Assembly: GCA_022410635.1 (NCBI GenBank)
Contig: JAJVDF010000494.1
Location: 752,191-816,190 of the forward strand
From: Tretioscincus oriximinensis
Taxonomy: Eukaryota > Chordata > Lepidosauria > Squamata > Gymnophthalmidae
Length of the DNA stretch: 64,000 nt
Direction of reading: 5' to 3'
In this document: positions 53,301 through 64,000 of the stretch, in pieces
Numbering within the stretch: the first letter of the stretch is position 1
Layout: every line of letters begins with the position of its first letter
Notes under the pieces: model-generated
What the model was told of the DNA's origin: nothing
Databases searched by the model: none
What the model saw: only the letters and a program-made list of their open reading frames with translations
Position numbers and translations under genes: made by a program

Positions 53301-56300
53301 TTGAAAAGTAAAGCTACCATTACGTAGTGATATGATTGTGATATCTTATCTTATGGTTAATTTTTGGATCATTGCTGCATTTTATGTTTCTGTAACTAGC
53401 TGGGAGCCAGATTCTGGTTCCTCAGTTAAGTACTGGATGAGAAAAAGATCCTTTTCACAGGGCTCAGGCTCTTTTGCACTGTACTGGCCTAATAGTAACT
53501 ATTCCAAGGGCTGTCAACGTTCTGGATAGCCATTCAGATAACCATTCAATGCTGACAACTGGAGTATTTTGGGCCACACATCCAAAAGTGGTTCATTTCT
53601 GGTGCCATTTCCTGACTATAATTGTTATTTATTTATTATTTATTTATTTGTACTTGTATCCCGCCCTATACCCGAAGGTCTCAGGGCGGCCAACCATAGA
53701 GTGGCGCACATAGCTTTTGTTGCTTTCTCCACAACTATGGAGTAGGTGGGGCTGAGAGAGTTCAAAGAACTGTGAGTGGCCCAAGGTCACCCAGCTGGCT
53801 TTCATGGAGGAGTGGGGAATCGAACTGGGAGACAACCAGGTACGAGTCCAACACTCAACCACTACACCAAACTGTAGTTGTTCCATTGCTTCCAAATCTT
53901 TATGACCCCATGGACTATAGCATTCAAACTGACATTTTTTGTTACCTTCATACCCAGCCCAAAAAAGGAAGATGGGCTGATCTGTATCTGTGCACCCTGA
54001 TATACCGTCTACCATAGTAGTTAATATGTTTATTATAGTGTGTACCATAGCTACAATGGATCCAGGGTGGAGAGTCTGTTCAGGAATGGGCCTGGTTTCT
54101 AATAGAGCAGTCTGTACCTGTGAGTGCAAAAAAAAGACATAATTTCTTCACAATATATTTTGTGCCTCTTGGTGATAATTACAAACCTCTCTAGGAAAGG
54201 AGAGGTCCCTTTTTATTTTAAGCCCATATCCTTTTAATATAAAATTTTAAAAGTCATGACACTGGAGTCAGACACATACTTTTAATCCTACTTCAGTATT
54301 GAAGAACTGGACTAAACCAGAAAAAAACAGGACTTCCAAAAATGCTTTGGAACATTTTTTTAAAGGTTTCTGACTTGCTTTTCTCCTTCAGTTTTTTTTA
54401 TACAGCTTAATTACTTATTATTACTTTGTCTATTTAAATGTTTTTCCAGTGGCAATTACATACAAACACCGGTCACTGAATGTTTTATTCTTGTCAAAAA
54501 GGAACAGTGGAAACTTGGAACATTTTTTACATTGTTTTATAAAAGTAATAATTTTAAATTTTCAGCTCAACTTCACAAGGCAACAAATGTTATAGATGTG
54601 TTTAAAATTTTCAATGTTTGTTACATTTACAGGCTCTGGTCATACAGCACTAATTTGAAAGCTCAATTACTGCTAAACTTAAATTGAATAGCAGCAGTGG
54701 CTGGTGCAGTTTGGGGATGGGGGGCGCAGGTTCCTCCAGCCTCGGCAAAGTTAGGAAAGTGGCTGGAAGGAGGCACATTCAGGCACTTACTGGTTTCTCT
54801 CTCAGCCTGCAAGTTGAATGTCAATACAAAATGGCACCTCTACGGAGACTGAGAGAGAGACTGTAGCCCCTCCTAGGAAGCCCTTCCATTGGTTCTAGGA
54901 TCGACAATCCCTTTTGTCAATTAAAAAAGCTGCCTGGAGCTTTTTGATTTGTTGGCAGCTCCTCTATGAAAGGAGGTTTTATAACTGATTTTAATCTCTA
55001 CGTGTTCGCCGAACCCCATGAACACAATGGCCAGCCGCCACTGTTGAATAGGGAAATAGCTTCTCTCGCTTTCCAGCTGACATTTCTTAAAGCATGGTAA
55101 CATTTCTGGGATTGGGTAAGGGAGGGAAGTGACAGGTTTTGGAGGGGAGAAGAGAATAGACAAGGGGTTCTGGTTCTTCATGGTTCAGTCTCTTTGTTGT
55201 AATCTTATAACATCTTATCATTTAATTTATAGGGAAAGAAGTAGCTGAGAGATGGTACAATGAAATAAAAAATTACAACTTTCAGAGTCCAGGGTTTTCC
55301 TCAAACACAGGTGAGTGTTGTGACTGTTTGGCATTTTAAGGTTTGCATTTGTTTTATATACTTATTGTGCTATCCCAGAGGGAGGGGGGAAGAGCAGTCC
55401 TGGGAAGGGGTGTGGCTTCCTGATTCCCTGTTTAGGAGGAGCCAGCCAATAGGGCTTCAAGTAGCCGGCTGGTCAGAATTTAAAAGGGGAACTGACCAGG
55501 GCTACTGGCCTTTCTGTCGCGTAAAACCTGTGGTGTAGCAAGTTGACAGAGGGGTCCGCTTCTTATCTGCCTCAGAGGGAGGTGTGGAAGTGTCATAGTT
55601 GATACTTGACTTGAGCTGGAATAAATAGGTAAATATGGTGCCCGTCGCTTTAAGTTTCTGAAACTAAAGTTACTGTTTCTTGGAGCTTTGTGCTTGAACT
55701 CAGGCTTGTTCTATAAAAGCTGAGTCCTTATTATTATCTTCCTTCAATTTCTTTGCTTTAAACAATAAACTGGTTCTTTGTTTGAATTCAAATATCTTTA
55801 TCTTTCTTTTGTTTCCTGGACAACATTATACAAACACGCTACAGATGGAGGCTGGGAATAAAACTCCATCATTTAAGTAAACATTATTAAATAACATATA
55901 TTATGTTATTACTGTTTTTCCAAGCAGTCGTGGGAGCTGGCTTGGACATCAAGGAGATATTGTGACACCTCTAGCCGGGAGGGTCAATTATTTTAGGGGC
56001 CCTCAGGTAGGGGTCGCCACAAGTGTGGCCTTGGAAAATCTAACATATAGTATGTTACAGCATTGAGGAATATTTCACTTTTGTGTTTTTCTACATAATC
56101 ATTTATTACAATGAAATAGGGCACAAAAAGTGCTATTCAAACTGTGTCAGAAAACTGTATTTTTACTCATAAGAGGAAGCTAAAATTTTAGCATTTATTT
56201 ATTCTGTTCTAATGATGACGTCATATGAAAAGGCATAGTTCTAACAATGTAATTCATTTTTTCTAAAACATAATGATACAATACTGTATTTTAGCTTTCT

Positions 56301-59300
56301 GGAAAGTAAAATGTTAAATGCAGTAACAAGCAGCTGTACTATTTTATTTTGTTTTGCTTAACTGAAGTTGCTGAAGCTTTTTCATTTTTTACACGAACAC
56401 AGTCCAAGTTAACAATGCAATTGACTCTAGTCTAAAAGTCAGTTTCACTCAGTGATTAAGATCAGGGAGGTGAAGGTTATTTTTCTGCAATGGATTCAGT
56501 GAGTCATTGAAAGCCTTAAAATANCTCATAGACTCCTTTTTTATTTAGTAGTTTCAAATAATGACTGGAAACTTACTTAAACAAAATGATAATTCACCCT
56601 TTATCCTAATCTCCTAGAATAATGAACAAAATGAAAATTAAGAAGAGAAAATCTTATAAACTAATAAACTGAATTTAATATAATAAAATACTAAATTTAA
56701 ACAGTAAAATTAATACAAACTCACCACCAGACCACAGCTGGGTGCCTTGAGAACAGAGGAAGAGATTCTCTTAGCTTGGAAGTAGGCAAAGGCAATCCAC
56801 ATCAGTATTTCTGATGAAAAACGTTCTAGAGGTGCTTATGCAGTCAACCAAGGAATCGGTCATGTCTCAGTGGTACCCAATAAGTACAAAGTAAGACTTC
56901 TAATTGGGGCCTGACTCCTCCACATTGCCTTTGAGAAAATGCCCCACAAACCACGATTTTGCAAATGAAACTAAGAGTGCAGAAATCACAATACATAATA
57001 TATCTAGAAGAGAGCAAGTGTGTAATAAAAGTCCAGCTTTCCTTCAAATGATTAGACTTTGCTCTCCAGTAAAGAACTATTGTGGATAAACTATTCAGGA
57101 TGAAATAAAGATAGGGCAGCCACATTATGGCAGCCCAAAACCGGGATGGGGTGGGGTGGGGGTGCTTCCATGTGCGTGCACACACACGTATGCGCTCGCT
57201 CATACGCGCGCACATACCTCTCTTCTGCCTGTCTCACCACAAGTGTCCGTGTGTGTGCGCGCGTGTACATGCGTAGTTGCTCCAATGCTGGAGGCGGGGT
57301 TTCGCGTGCCAACTCGCCTCCAGCAGAGGAAAAATGCCTGGGTTTGTGACAGGAGAACAGAGCTGTCCTCTGGTCACAAACCCAGCGTTTTTCCTTTGCT
57401 GAAGGCGAGTTGGCGTGCTTTGCAAGCAGGCACTAAACCCCGCCTCCAGCATTGGAGCAGCTACGGCATGCTCCGAGGTTCCCTCCAGGACCCCGGAAAG
57501 TGTTGCTCGGGCTGCAGCCGTCAGCTCTGATGGCTGCTTTGCCTTTAAAATCCTGCATTTTTACGTTCCCTGATGCAGCATCGGGGAATGCAAAAAGCCA
57601 GGATTTTGTATTAAAACCCAGAGGGGACTATATTTTAGTCCCCCAAACAGGGACTGTCCCGCTTTCCCGGGATGTATGGCAACCCTAAATAAAGACCATA
57701 ACAGATAAAGATGAACTAATAAAACCAAAGGTTATTTTCTTAAAAAAAACCATGATATTGGTAATTTGAAGTGTTGTAGGGCAAATAAGGAATTTTTATA
57801 CTTCCTCATTCAAGCAGTAGTGCAATTATTGCCCAAAAATGGAATTCTACACAAGAACTGATGCATCCATATTGGTATGACCAAATACGGGAGATAATGA
57901 TACATAAATTGATTAAGATGCAGAAAAAATTACTGGAGTGGAACCAAGCAAGACAGGATTGGGACAGGATATGGAGGTCATTTGTGATATGAGCACAAAA
58001 TTTTTGACGAGGATTAATACCTAAATTCACATTTTTTTGTTGATCTGTTATTGTAAGGGAAGATTTTGTTGGATGATAAAGGGAAGTGTGCAACTGTGGG
58101 AACAGTGGGGATAGATGAAGGAAAGCATGAATGTGTACTGAAATAAAAAAGGACTCCACAAAATTGTGCTTTGTTTACATTCTTATTTGTGTTGTTGATT
58201 AAAACATGATGTGAAAGGTGTAAGAACTGATAAGAAAAACTGTACCAAAATTGATTTTTAAAAAGTTCCAAATTGCTTGTATGCAACTTTATATCTGAGT
58301 AGGATCTTATTAATATATTTTAGGAATCCATTAAAAGAATTTAGGGCAATCTAGGATGTGTTAACATTTTCAGCAAACTTCCTGCATGACAACAATATTG
58401 ATAAACAGTCTCAATGCCATGTTGATGTGCTTTTGGCATATCACTGCCAAACTCTGAATTAAAGATGGTGCTAGAAAGTTTCTTTAATGCACCAGCTTTT
58501 AGTCAGATAATCAAGTATTTGAAAAGTTTATCTCTGAGACAGAATAATGGAATGATTAGGATTGCCATATTCTGGCAACCCAAAACCGGNACGGGGGTGG
58601 GGTGGGGTGCACGCGCGCACACGTGTGCGCATGCGCACATACGGACGTTTGTAGCAAGACAGGCAAACCTGCTTGTCTCACCACAAGCGTCCGTGCGCGC
58701 ACACACGCGCACCTGCTCTTTTGTCGGAGGCGGGGTTTCGCCCTGCTCTGGCAAGCGGGCCGCCACCTCGCCTGCAGCAGCGGAGCAAAAACGACTGCAT
58801 TTGTGACAGGAGGACAGAGCTGCCCTCCTGTCACAAACCCAGGCATTTCTCCTCTGCTAGAGGCGAGTTGGCTTTGCCTGAGAGCAGGGCGAAACCCCGC
58901 GTCCATCCAATAAGCAGCCACGGCGCGCTCCGAGGGTCCTCCCAGGACCCCGGAAAGCGTTGCACTCGCTGCAGCTGTCAGCTCTGACGGCTGCTTTTCC
59001 TTTAAAATCCCGCCTTTTTACATTCCCTGATGCAGCATCGGGGAATGTAAAAAGCCGGGATTTTGCCTTAAAACCCGGAGGGGACTATATTTTAGTCCCC
59101 AAAACCGGGTTTGTCCCGGTTTACCGGGACGTATGGCAACCGTAGGAATGATAGAACAATATAATTGGAAGGGACCTCCAGGGTCTTCGAGGCCAATCCT
59201 CTGCTCCATGCAGGATTCTCAAAACCATCTCANACAGAATAGAATCATAGAATGACCATGTAGAATTTTGGGATCTTACCATATGGGTGGACATAATATA

Positions 59301-60534
59301 GGCAAACCAGATTAACCCTTTTGGGTGGTGGTGGTTGAAAACCTGTTTTTGGAGTGCCTCCCAGTTTTTTCTGAGGAAATTGTTTTCAAAAAAAGTTTTT
59401 TTTATCAATTTTTTTTCCTCAGAAAAAAGTGGGAGGCACCCCCAAAATGGGTTTTCAACCCCCCAAAAAAGGAGTCATCTGGTCAGCCTAACATAGTAGA
59501 TCAATCTGATGCTGCATCATAGTGGTACATGGAAATCTGGCGGCCTATGTTGTGTGAAAATGCTGGAATTCCTTCCTGAGGAGCTATTCCCTGTACTGTC
59601 TGGAAGGTCCTTAAGATGCAGAAAAATGCAGCTAAATTTAATATGCAAACCATCTCCTAAAATTGCTTCTCAGAATGTTTAATGTAGGGTGTTTTTGCAT
59701 TTTGTCTTGGAGACACATTAGGAAATGAGGAATATTTGGGCCACAAATTGCTAGATGTGTCCTTCTTTTTCCTTGCCTACTTTAAATGTATATCTGGCAT
59801 GGAAGTAAAGTGTCAGAGTCTCATCAGCAGTTGCAGAGTGAGATGCAAATAGATCTCAGTGCAGGCTTCTGGTTCAAACAGATCCTGATCACCTAAGCAG
59901 CTCAGCATGACAGAATAAGCGACCGATGTGTACGCTGTACGTGAAGCATGTATCCCCTCATCAAATCGCAGTGGGGTGGGGGGTAGTGCCCTGGACCTGT
60001 CTGCCCCCAAAGCCTCAGTGTGATGCCTTGAACCTTGTTCACTCACTAACATTGCACAAATGAATGGGTTGCTCGATGTAGAGAATGATTCCAGGATCCA
60101 TTGCAATTAGGTAGCTTCAAAAACACTTACAATTGTTTTNCCATTAATCTATATCATAACAATTTTGATCCTTCTAGTCTGTTTCTGTGATCATCTTTTA
60201 TTACCTAGGGCCAATCAGAAAAGCTAATTTAAGATATGCATTCTTTTTTTATTTGCAATGCAAACTTGTAGTACTGTATATATTTACTATGTAGAACAGT
60301 CATTTTTATAATGCTACTTTTTCATTCCCGGCAACATTTCCTTGAAATTGAACATTTTGTCTCTCCGTTTCAGGGCATTTCACAGCAATGGTTTGGAAGA
60401 ACACAAAAAAGATGGGAGTTGGAAAGGCAGCAGCCAGTGATGGTTCTACGTTTGTAGTAGCCAGATATGAGCCTGCTGGTAATATCGTAAACTCTGGCCA
60501 GTATGAACAAAATGTGCTTCCACCTAAGAAATAA
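46536..60534 (+). CDS. GLIPR2: GLIPR2 (GAPR-1), complete, five exons
   Basis: Exons 46536-46548, 49178-49286, 53142-53245, 55233-55310 and 60374-60534 join in phase with GT-AG borders: 465 nt, 154 residues, the same length as human GLIPR2. The product is a CAP-superfamily (PR-1-like) protein bound to Golgi and lipid-raft membranes, linked to autophagy control through Beclin 1. MGKSAS at the N-terminus is a myristoylation signal. The four CAP pocket residues are present: His54, Glu65, Glu86, His103; [16 protein letters not shown] is the CAP signature. The C-terminal NVLPPKK is conserved. It has no signal peptide, as expected for this cytosolic-face CAP protein. No damage is seen. Confidence 0.96.
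46549..47320 (+). other. GLIPR2 intron 1, left part
   Basis: No repeat or exon recognised. Confidence 0.4.
47326..47374. repeat. (GAAA)n microsatellite
   Basis: About 49 bp of AAGAAAGAAAG units with one AAGAG interruption. Confidence 0.95.
47699..48055. mobile_element. hAT-like MITE, family CAGTGGCGGCTG, copy 1
   Basis: Starts CAGCGGCGGCTGATGCGGTT; the body (GTCAATACAAAATGGCACCT, TGAGTGTTCGCCGAACCCCA) is shared with 54692-55043. The right end is decayed, so no target-site duplication is seen. Confidence 0.75.
49178..49286 (+). CDS. GLIPR2: GLIPR2 exon 2
   Basis: Acceptor GGCTTTAG, donor CA|GTGAGT; 109 nt. It reads [20 protein letters not shown] and then [15 protein letters not shown], the first helix of the CAP fold. 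Confidence 0.95.
49926..50152 (-). mobile_element. hAT MITE, copy B of the 17.0-kb family
   Basis: Ends CAGTGCTGTATTTAGGC / CCTAAATCCGCCCCTG, flanks TCCATTTG (49918-49925) and TCCACTTG (50153-50160), 7/8 matching. An AGAGAAAG-rich run lies inside. Confidence 0.78.
50160..52000 (+). other. GLIPR2 intron 2, middle
   Basis: Unassigned AT-rich sequence; no exon or recognised repeat. Confidence 0.4.
52005..52292 (+). mobile_element. tRNA-derived SINE, copy 4
   Basis: ACACGGATAGCTCAGTCGCT, body, and GGTATAAGAACCCAG, running into the large pyrimidine tract. Confidence 0.88.
52293..52504. repeat. 212-bp pure pyrimidine tract (TTC, TTTTTC, TTCTCC)
   Basis: Every base on the plus strand is C or T. 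TTC, CTTTTT and CTCCTT blocks recur, suggesting growth by slippage from the SINE (TTC)n tail. Confidence 0.97.
53142..53245 (+). CDS. GLIPR2: GLIPR2 exon 3
   Basis: Acceptor AACTCTAG, donor TCAG|GTAAGA; 104 nt. It encodes [17 protein letters not shown] and [11 protein letters not shown]. It carries His54 and Glu65 of the CAP pocket. Confidence 0.95.
53625..53874 (-). mobile_element. Sauria-type SINE, near full length
   Basis: From TTATTTATTTATTATTTATTT through GCCCTATACCCGAAGGTCTC and CCAAGGTCACCCAGCTGGCT to the promoter end CCAACACTCAACCACTACAC (reverse). Confidence 0.9.
53876..53960. mobile_element. BovB-like fragment
   Basis: AGTTGTTCCATTGCTTCCAA, ATCTTTATGACCCCATGGAC and TATAGCAT resemble the BovB end seen at 15505. 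Confidence 0.5.
54692..55043. mobile_element. hAT MITE, family CAGTGGCGGCTG, copy 2, intact ends
   Basis: Ends CAGCAGTGGCTGG / CCAGCCGCCACTG, flanked by perfect 8-bp TTGAATAG duplications (54684-54691, 55044-55051). 352 bp. Confidence 0.92.
55233..55310 (+). CDS. GLIPR2: GLIPR2 exon 4
   Basis: Acceptor AATTTATAG, donor ACAG|GTGAGT; 78 nt. It encodes [20 protein letters not shown], with Glu86 of the pocket. Confidence 0.95.
55365..55860 (+). repeat. LTR-like block
   Basis: TATA-like CTATAAAAGCTGAG near 55711, AATAAA near 55764, and GAACTGACCAGGGCTACTGG. No duplicated flanks or primer-binding site were confirmed. Uncertain. Confidence 0.25.
55861..57100 (+). other. GLIPR2 intron 4, left part
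   Basis: No recognised exon or element. Confidence 0.4.
57112..57687 (+). mobile_element. Non-autonomous hAT element, family TAGGGTTGCC, copy 2
   Basis: Ends TAGGGCAGCCAC / TATGGCAACCCTA, flanked by perfect AATAAAGA (57104-57111, 57688-57695). The interior matches 31849-32405. Confidence 0.93.
57775..58300 (+). mobile_element. L1-type LINE, 3' ORF2 fragment
   Basis: Reads [40 protein letters not shown], then [14 protein letters not shown]: the ORF2 C-terminal tail, followed by 3' UTR. Confidence 0.75.
58557..59144 (+). mobile_element. Non-autonomous hAT element, family TAGGGTTGCC, copy 3
   Basis: Ends TAGGATTGCCAT / TATGGCAACCGTA, flanked by perfect GGAATGAT (58549-58556, 59145-59152). 588 bp, CpG-rich interior. 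Confidence 0.94.
59153..59255 (-). mobile_element. CR1 3' terminal fragment
   Basis: GAAGGGACCTCCAGGGTCTT, GCTCCATGCAGGATTCTCAA and ATAGAATCATAGAATGA. The (CR1) 3' end, reverse. Confidence 0.7.
60374..60534 (+). CDS. GLIPR2: GLIPR2 exon 5, CAP signature and stop
   Basis: Acceptor CGTTTCAG; 161 nt to TAA at 60532. It encodes [31 protein letters not shown] and a lysine end. His103 is in GHF. Confidence 0.96.
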
Positions 60535-61290
60535 TTCCACCGGGGACAAAAAAACAGCTAACCCAACCACCCACCCCCCAACATGAAACTGGGTATTTGG
60601 TTAGAAGAAAGAGAGCTGTCTCATACATCTGAAAACAATATTTAAGACTTTCCATAAAGACAGCAACTTCAGTTCTTGTCAAATGCTAATGTATGAAGGA
60701 ACTCCAACAAGCCCAAAATATGGCATTTGTATTAGTTGTTTGTGAAGGTGACTTTTCAATAGAACACTTCTTTGTTTATAATTTTTTTAAAAAATTAAAA
60801 AAAAAGAATCAGAGTTTTGTTGGGTGAAGATTTTGCTTTCTCCTGCACCAGTTCGACATGGCTCCCCTTACATTTTTATTTTAACAAAGGATTTTTAAAT
60901 ATTTATGCATTTTATATAAAATTCCGTTTTTCTTTCAGTGTAAAAGTAATATAGGATTTCTAATTGAAAATGGAATTTTTCTCAGTACAAATCCAAGGCT
61001 AACAAGTGAACTTATGAGAAGTACAAGGCTTAATCATACAAACCCAATCATCTTGTCTATATCTGCAGCTCTACTAGTAGAAAAATATCCATAACAAAAA
61101 TATTGTTCTCTTATAAGATTTGCATTAGCAAATAATTTTATTATCAAAGTGATTTATGTTACATCAACAGCATTCTGTTTCTGGCAGTTCAGACTTATAT
61201 TTAGCTACAGAACTCAATTCTTTAAAGATCCCAAACAAATCAGAAAAACACTGCTGATGAACAGAATGAGGAACAAGAGGAACAATAAAA
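60535..61290 (+). other. GLIPR2: Probable GLIPR2 3' UTR
   Basis: AT-rich, no open frame of note. ATTAAA-like and AATAAA motifs occur, the last AATAAA at 61284-61289 immediately before a hairpin MITE. The end of the transcript is inferred. Confidence 0.4.
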
Positions 61291-61292
61291 TA

Positions 61293-61370
61293 TACTGCTC
61301 AAAACAATTAAGGGAACACTTTAACATAATAGTGTACGTTAAAGTGTTCCCTTAATTGTTTTGAGCAGTA
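61293..61370. mobile_element. Perfect hairpin MITE, Tc1/mariner-type
   Basis: Two 33-bp arms that pair perfectly (left 61293-61325 starting TACTGCTCAAAACAATTAAG; right 61338-61370) around a 12-bp loop, with TA flanks (61291-61292, 61371-61372). Confidence 0.93.
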
Positions 61371-61649
61371 TATTTAATTTGCATCTTTTCATTTTGTTTG
61401 ACTACATTCATCAGGATATTTCTTCCATTGCATTTTATTTTCTTACTTCATTTTTTCTGTCTGGTGTATTCTATAAAGCTGAAATAACTTAGTGGGGGAG
61501 AATCGAGCTTAGTGAATTCTTTTCTAGTGCTGAAGTTCAACCAGGAGTTTGACAGAAATATTAACATAAATACAAAACTCCATCAGTACCTTCTGGAAGC
61601 TACCTAAAACCATTAGTTTCTAGAACAAGTTTCATATATCCTCTATTCT

Positions 61650-62330
61650 ATTGGAGAGGAAAAGTCAGCATGATCTTGAATCTGAACAGATAATTATCCA
61701 ACAAATGACGTGAGAGAAGAAAATCATTCTCATAATTGAATGGTGGACCTATGAGAAGGACCAATGAGATATGGGTCAGAAATGCATAAATCTGATAAAA
61801 GTTTGCAAAAGAATTTTACTTATTGGATTTGATAGCTAAAACTCTATACAATATAAAGGTGATGTTACAGTCTATGTTTATAGCTGCCAGAATTGTCTAT
61901 GGTCAGATTTGGAAAGGAGAATTCCTGTGATTGAGGGCTGGCTTATCAAATTAATAGATTTAATTTACATGAACAAGTTTTTGATTAGGAACAAAGCACT
62001 GGACAAATTTATTTTGAATTGGAGATCTTTTATTGAATTTTTACAAGAAATGGATTTACAATTTTAGCTTTTGAAGTTGGAAGAATTTATTGATGTGGCA
62101 GAGAACAGCAGATGTGTATATGTATTCAGACAAAAATAAGTAACTGACCAAACTTGTGAGGGAAGCAGAACAGGAGAGAGTAATCCAATGAGTAATTAAA
62201 TGTGTTAAAATTATTGTTTTGGCTTTCAATGACATGTTATTTCTATGTTTTAATTGAAAATAAATTAGAATTTTAAATGAAAATAGAGGAAAAGAACAAT
62301 GGGGTGCATAGTAAGTCAATAGGTCTATAA
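61650..62330 (+). mobile_element. L1-type LINE, 3' ORF2 fragment
   Basis: AARIVYGQIWKG, FLIRN-like and DKFILNWRSFIEFLQEMDLQ: the ORF2 C-terminal tail with few frame breaks, near 61880-62065. Confidence 0.65.
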
Positions 62331-62430
62331 ATATACTTTTATGCTCCAATACCAGATGTTCTAGATTTTTTAATTTTTTTTTTTTTAACAGCACAAACTT
62401 TATTAGAACAAAAAAAGGCTCTTGGTGAGA

Positions 62431-64000
62431 TTTTTTTTTTAATTTTATTATTATTATATCAATACAGTACGGTACACAAAAAAAAAAACAAGAAAACACA
62501 CACAATAAATGTACATACATACAACAATTAATATATAACAATCACTTGCCCCCCACCCCCCACCCTCTCTCCCGATCCGGGGTCCATTTCGGTATGGTCA
62601 TTTAAGGTATCAATCTCAATGTGTGCATAAGAGCTATCATCTCTTTAATTATTCTATGCCTGTTTTGATTGCCTGAGTTCACCTTATCATATATTAGTTT
62701 CCATTTTTGCATCCAATTGTGTTTTATCTGGATATTCATTATCTTTAGCCTCCTTTCCCTCACCGCATCTAACATCATAATTTCGGCCATATAGTCATAC
62801 CATAACTCCCGGGACCATTTTGAATGGTCTTTCCAACCACGCGCCATAACTATATGAGCGGCATATATTCCTTGTTTTATAATATTCAATTGATCTGTTG
62901 TCCCTGTTATTATCTCTATATTGTTGATGATCCACATTTTACTATTGTTTGGAATAATCCAACCCGTTAAGTCTCTCAACTCATTATATATACTGTCTCT
63001 AAATGCGACTACATGTGGGCATGATGCCCACATGTGGATATACGTCCCTGGGGTGTTACACCCATGCCAGCAATGTGGTGATAGAGCCACTATGTGTGCC
63101 ATTTGTTTCGGTGTTCTGTACCAATAATTCAGTAATTTTTTCTCTACTCCTTTGAATTTATTATATTTAATTTTTTCCACTTCTTGTATCCATTTATCCC
63201 ATTCATGATCTGTTATATTTATGTCTGTATTCCAGTGCTCTCTTATTTTTGATTTCCTAGTGAATTCCTTATCTACTAGTAGCTCGTACAATTTAGCAAT
63301 TATGTTTTTTTTATTTTGTATTCTATTTTCCACAATCTCTTCCATTTTAGTTTTAAGAGCTAGCATTTGATTTTTAACCTTATTCTTACGTATATAGTGG
63401 AATACAGACATAATTTTTAACCAATCATTGCTGTCATTGGCTAGATTTCTGATGGTTTGTATATTTAGCGNCACCCCGGTATCCTCATATAATTCCCTTA
63501 ATCGGGTTACCTGTAGAGACTTCAAGAATATTCCTAGGTTTTCTTCTCCGTTAACATTTATAATTTTGGTTGATGCTATTGGATTAATGGCCGGAACTAT
63601 CTCTTTCCGATGTTTCTGCCATATCTTCCAGCACCCTTTTAACGGTGGAAGCCAGTTTTGTTTTACTCTTCTGTCGACGTTATCCGTGAGGATTGGATAG
63701 TATGTTATATTATTTAATATCCTCTCTACTCGGATTGACTTGTTTATATCTTTGTGTTCTAGGTCAATAATTTTTAATAATTGCCACGCTATGTGGTAGA
63801 GTCTTACGTTAGGGAAACCCCATCCTCCTTTTTTCTTATCCATGTAGAAGTTAAGATTCGAAATTCGGTTCTTTTTGTTATTCAATACCCATTTTTTTAT
63901 TTCCGTATCCCATAGTTTAATCTTTGGAATTTGAATTATCCCTGGGACTACTTGAAATAAGTACATGAACCTGGGTAGTATCATCATTTGTGTTATTCGT
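62431..64000 (-). mobile_element. L1 LINE, 3' half, ORF2 largely open
   Basis: The minus strand is open for 461 codons (63987-62602), from GIIQIPKIKLWDTEIKKWVL to RIIKEMIALMHTLRLIP, including WYRTPKQMAHIVAL and HCWHGCNTPGTYIHMWASCP, the L1 ORF2 C-terminal cysteine motif. The 3' UTR is G-rich on this strand and ends in an A/AAT-rich tail near 62431. It runs off the right edge. Nearly undamaged, so recently inserted. Confidence 0.93.

Overview
The window is vertebrate nuclear DNA, most likely from a squamate reptile (lizard or snake). It has widely spaced short exons with GT-AG borders and dense interspersed repeats. The repeat mix (Sauria-type tRNA SINEs, CR1, L2, L1, BovB-like fragments, hAT and mariner miniature elements) is the squamate set. 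Scattered Ns are assembly ambiguities. The species cannot be named from the sequence alone.

Three genes can be read. (1) 1-9029 plus its 3' UTR, plus strand: the last five coding exons of RECK, the GPI-anchored Kazal-domain inhibitor of metalloproteinases and Wnt7 co-receptor. (2) 35611 down to 14465, minus strand: ten in-phase coding exons for a predicted 544-residue type I membrane protein. It has a signal peptide, one Ig domain, a Sp38/ZPBP-like domain, a cysteine-rich GCC2/GCC3-like region, one transmembrane helix and a cytoplasmic tail of about 125 residues. It resembles zona-pellucida-binding proteins ZPBP1/ZPBP2, but those are soluble acrosomal proteins and lie at other loci. I know of no gene between RECK and GLIPR2 in human, so this is the main discovery candidate. 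(3) 46536-60534, plus strand: complete five-exon GLIPR2 (GAPR-1), 154 residues, with all four CAP-domain active-site residues. RECK-GLIPR2 order matches human 9p13.3. The extra gene is tail-to-tail with RECK and head-to-head with GLIPR2.

The introns and gaps are mostly mobile elements. Dating structures include a hAT element inserted into the edge of another hAT element (31.5-32.4 kb), a CR1 inserted in an L2 reverse transcriptase beside its YADD motif (23.8-25.1 kb), a SINE inserted in a fold-back element (41.5-41.96 kb), and several miniature elements with intact target-site duplications. The right edge (about 62.4-64.0 kb) is the 3' part of a relatively young L1 on the minus strand. Simple repeats include a 481-bp TCTA/TAGA array that repeatedly switches strand and a 212-bp pure pyrimidine tract grown from a SINE tail.

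The three proteins share no obvious pathway: RECK acts at the cell surface, GLIPR2 on Golgi and autophagy membranes, and the ZPBP-like protein is predicted to act on sperm. All assignments are by reading motifs and splice phases by eye; no search was run.
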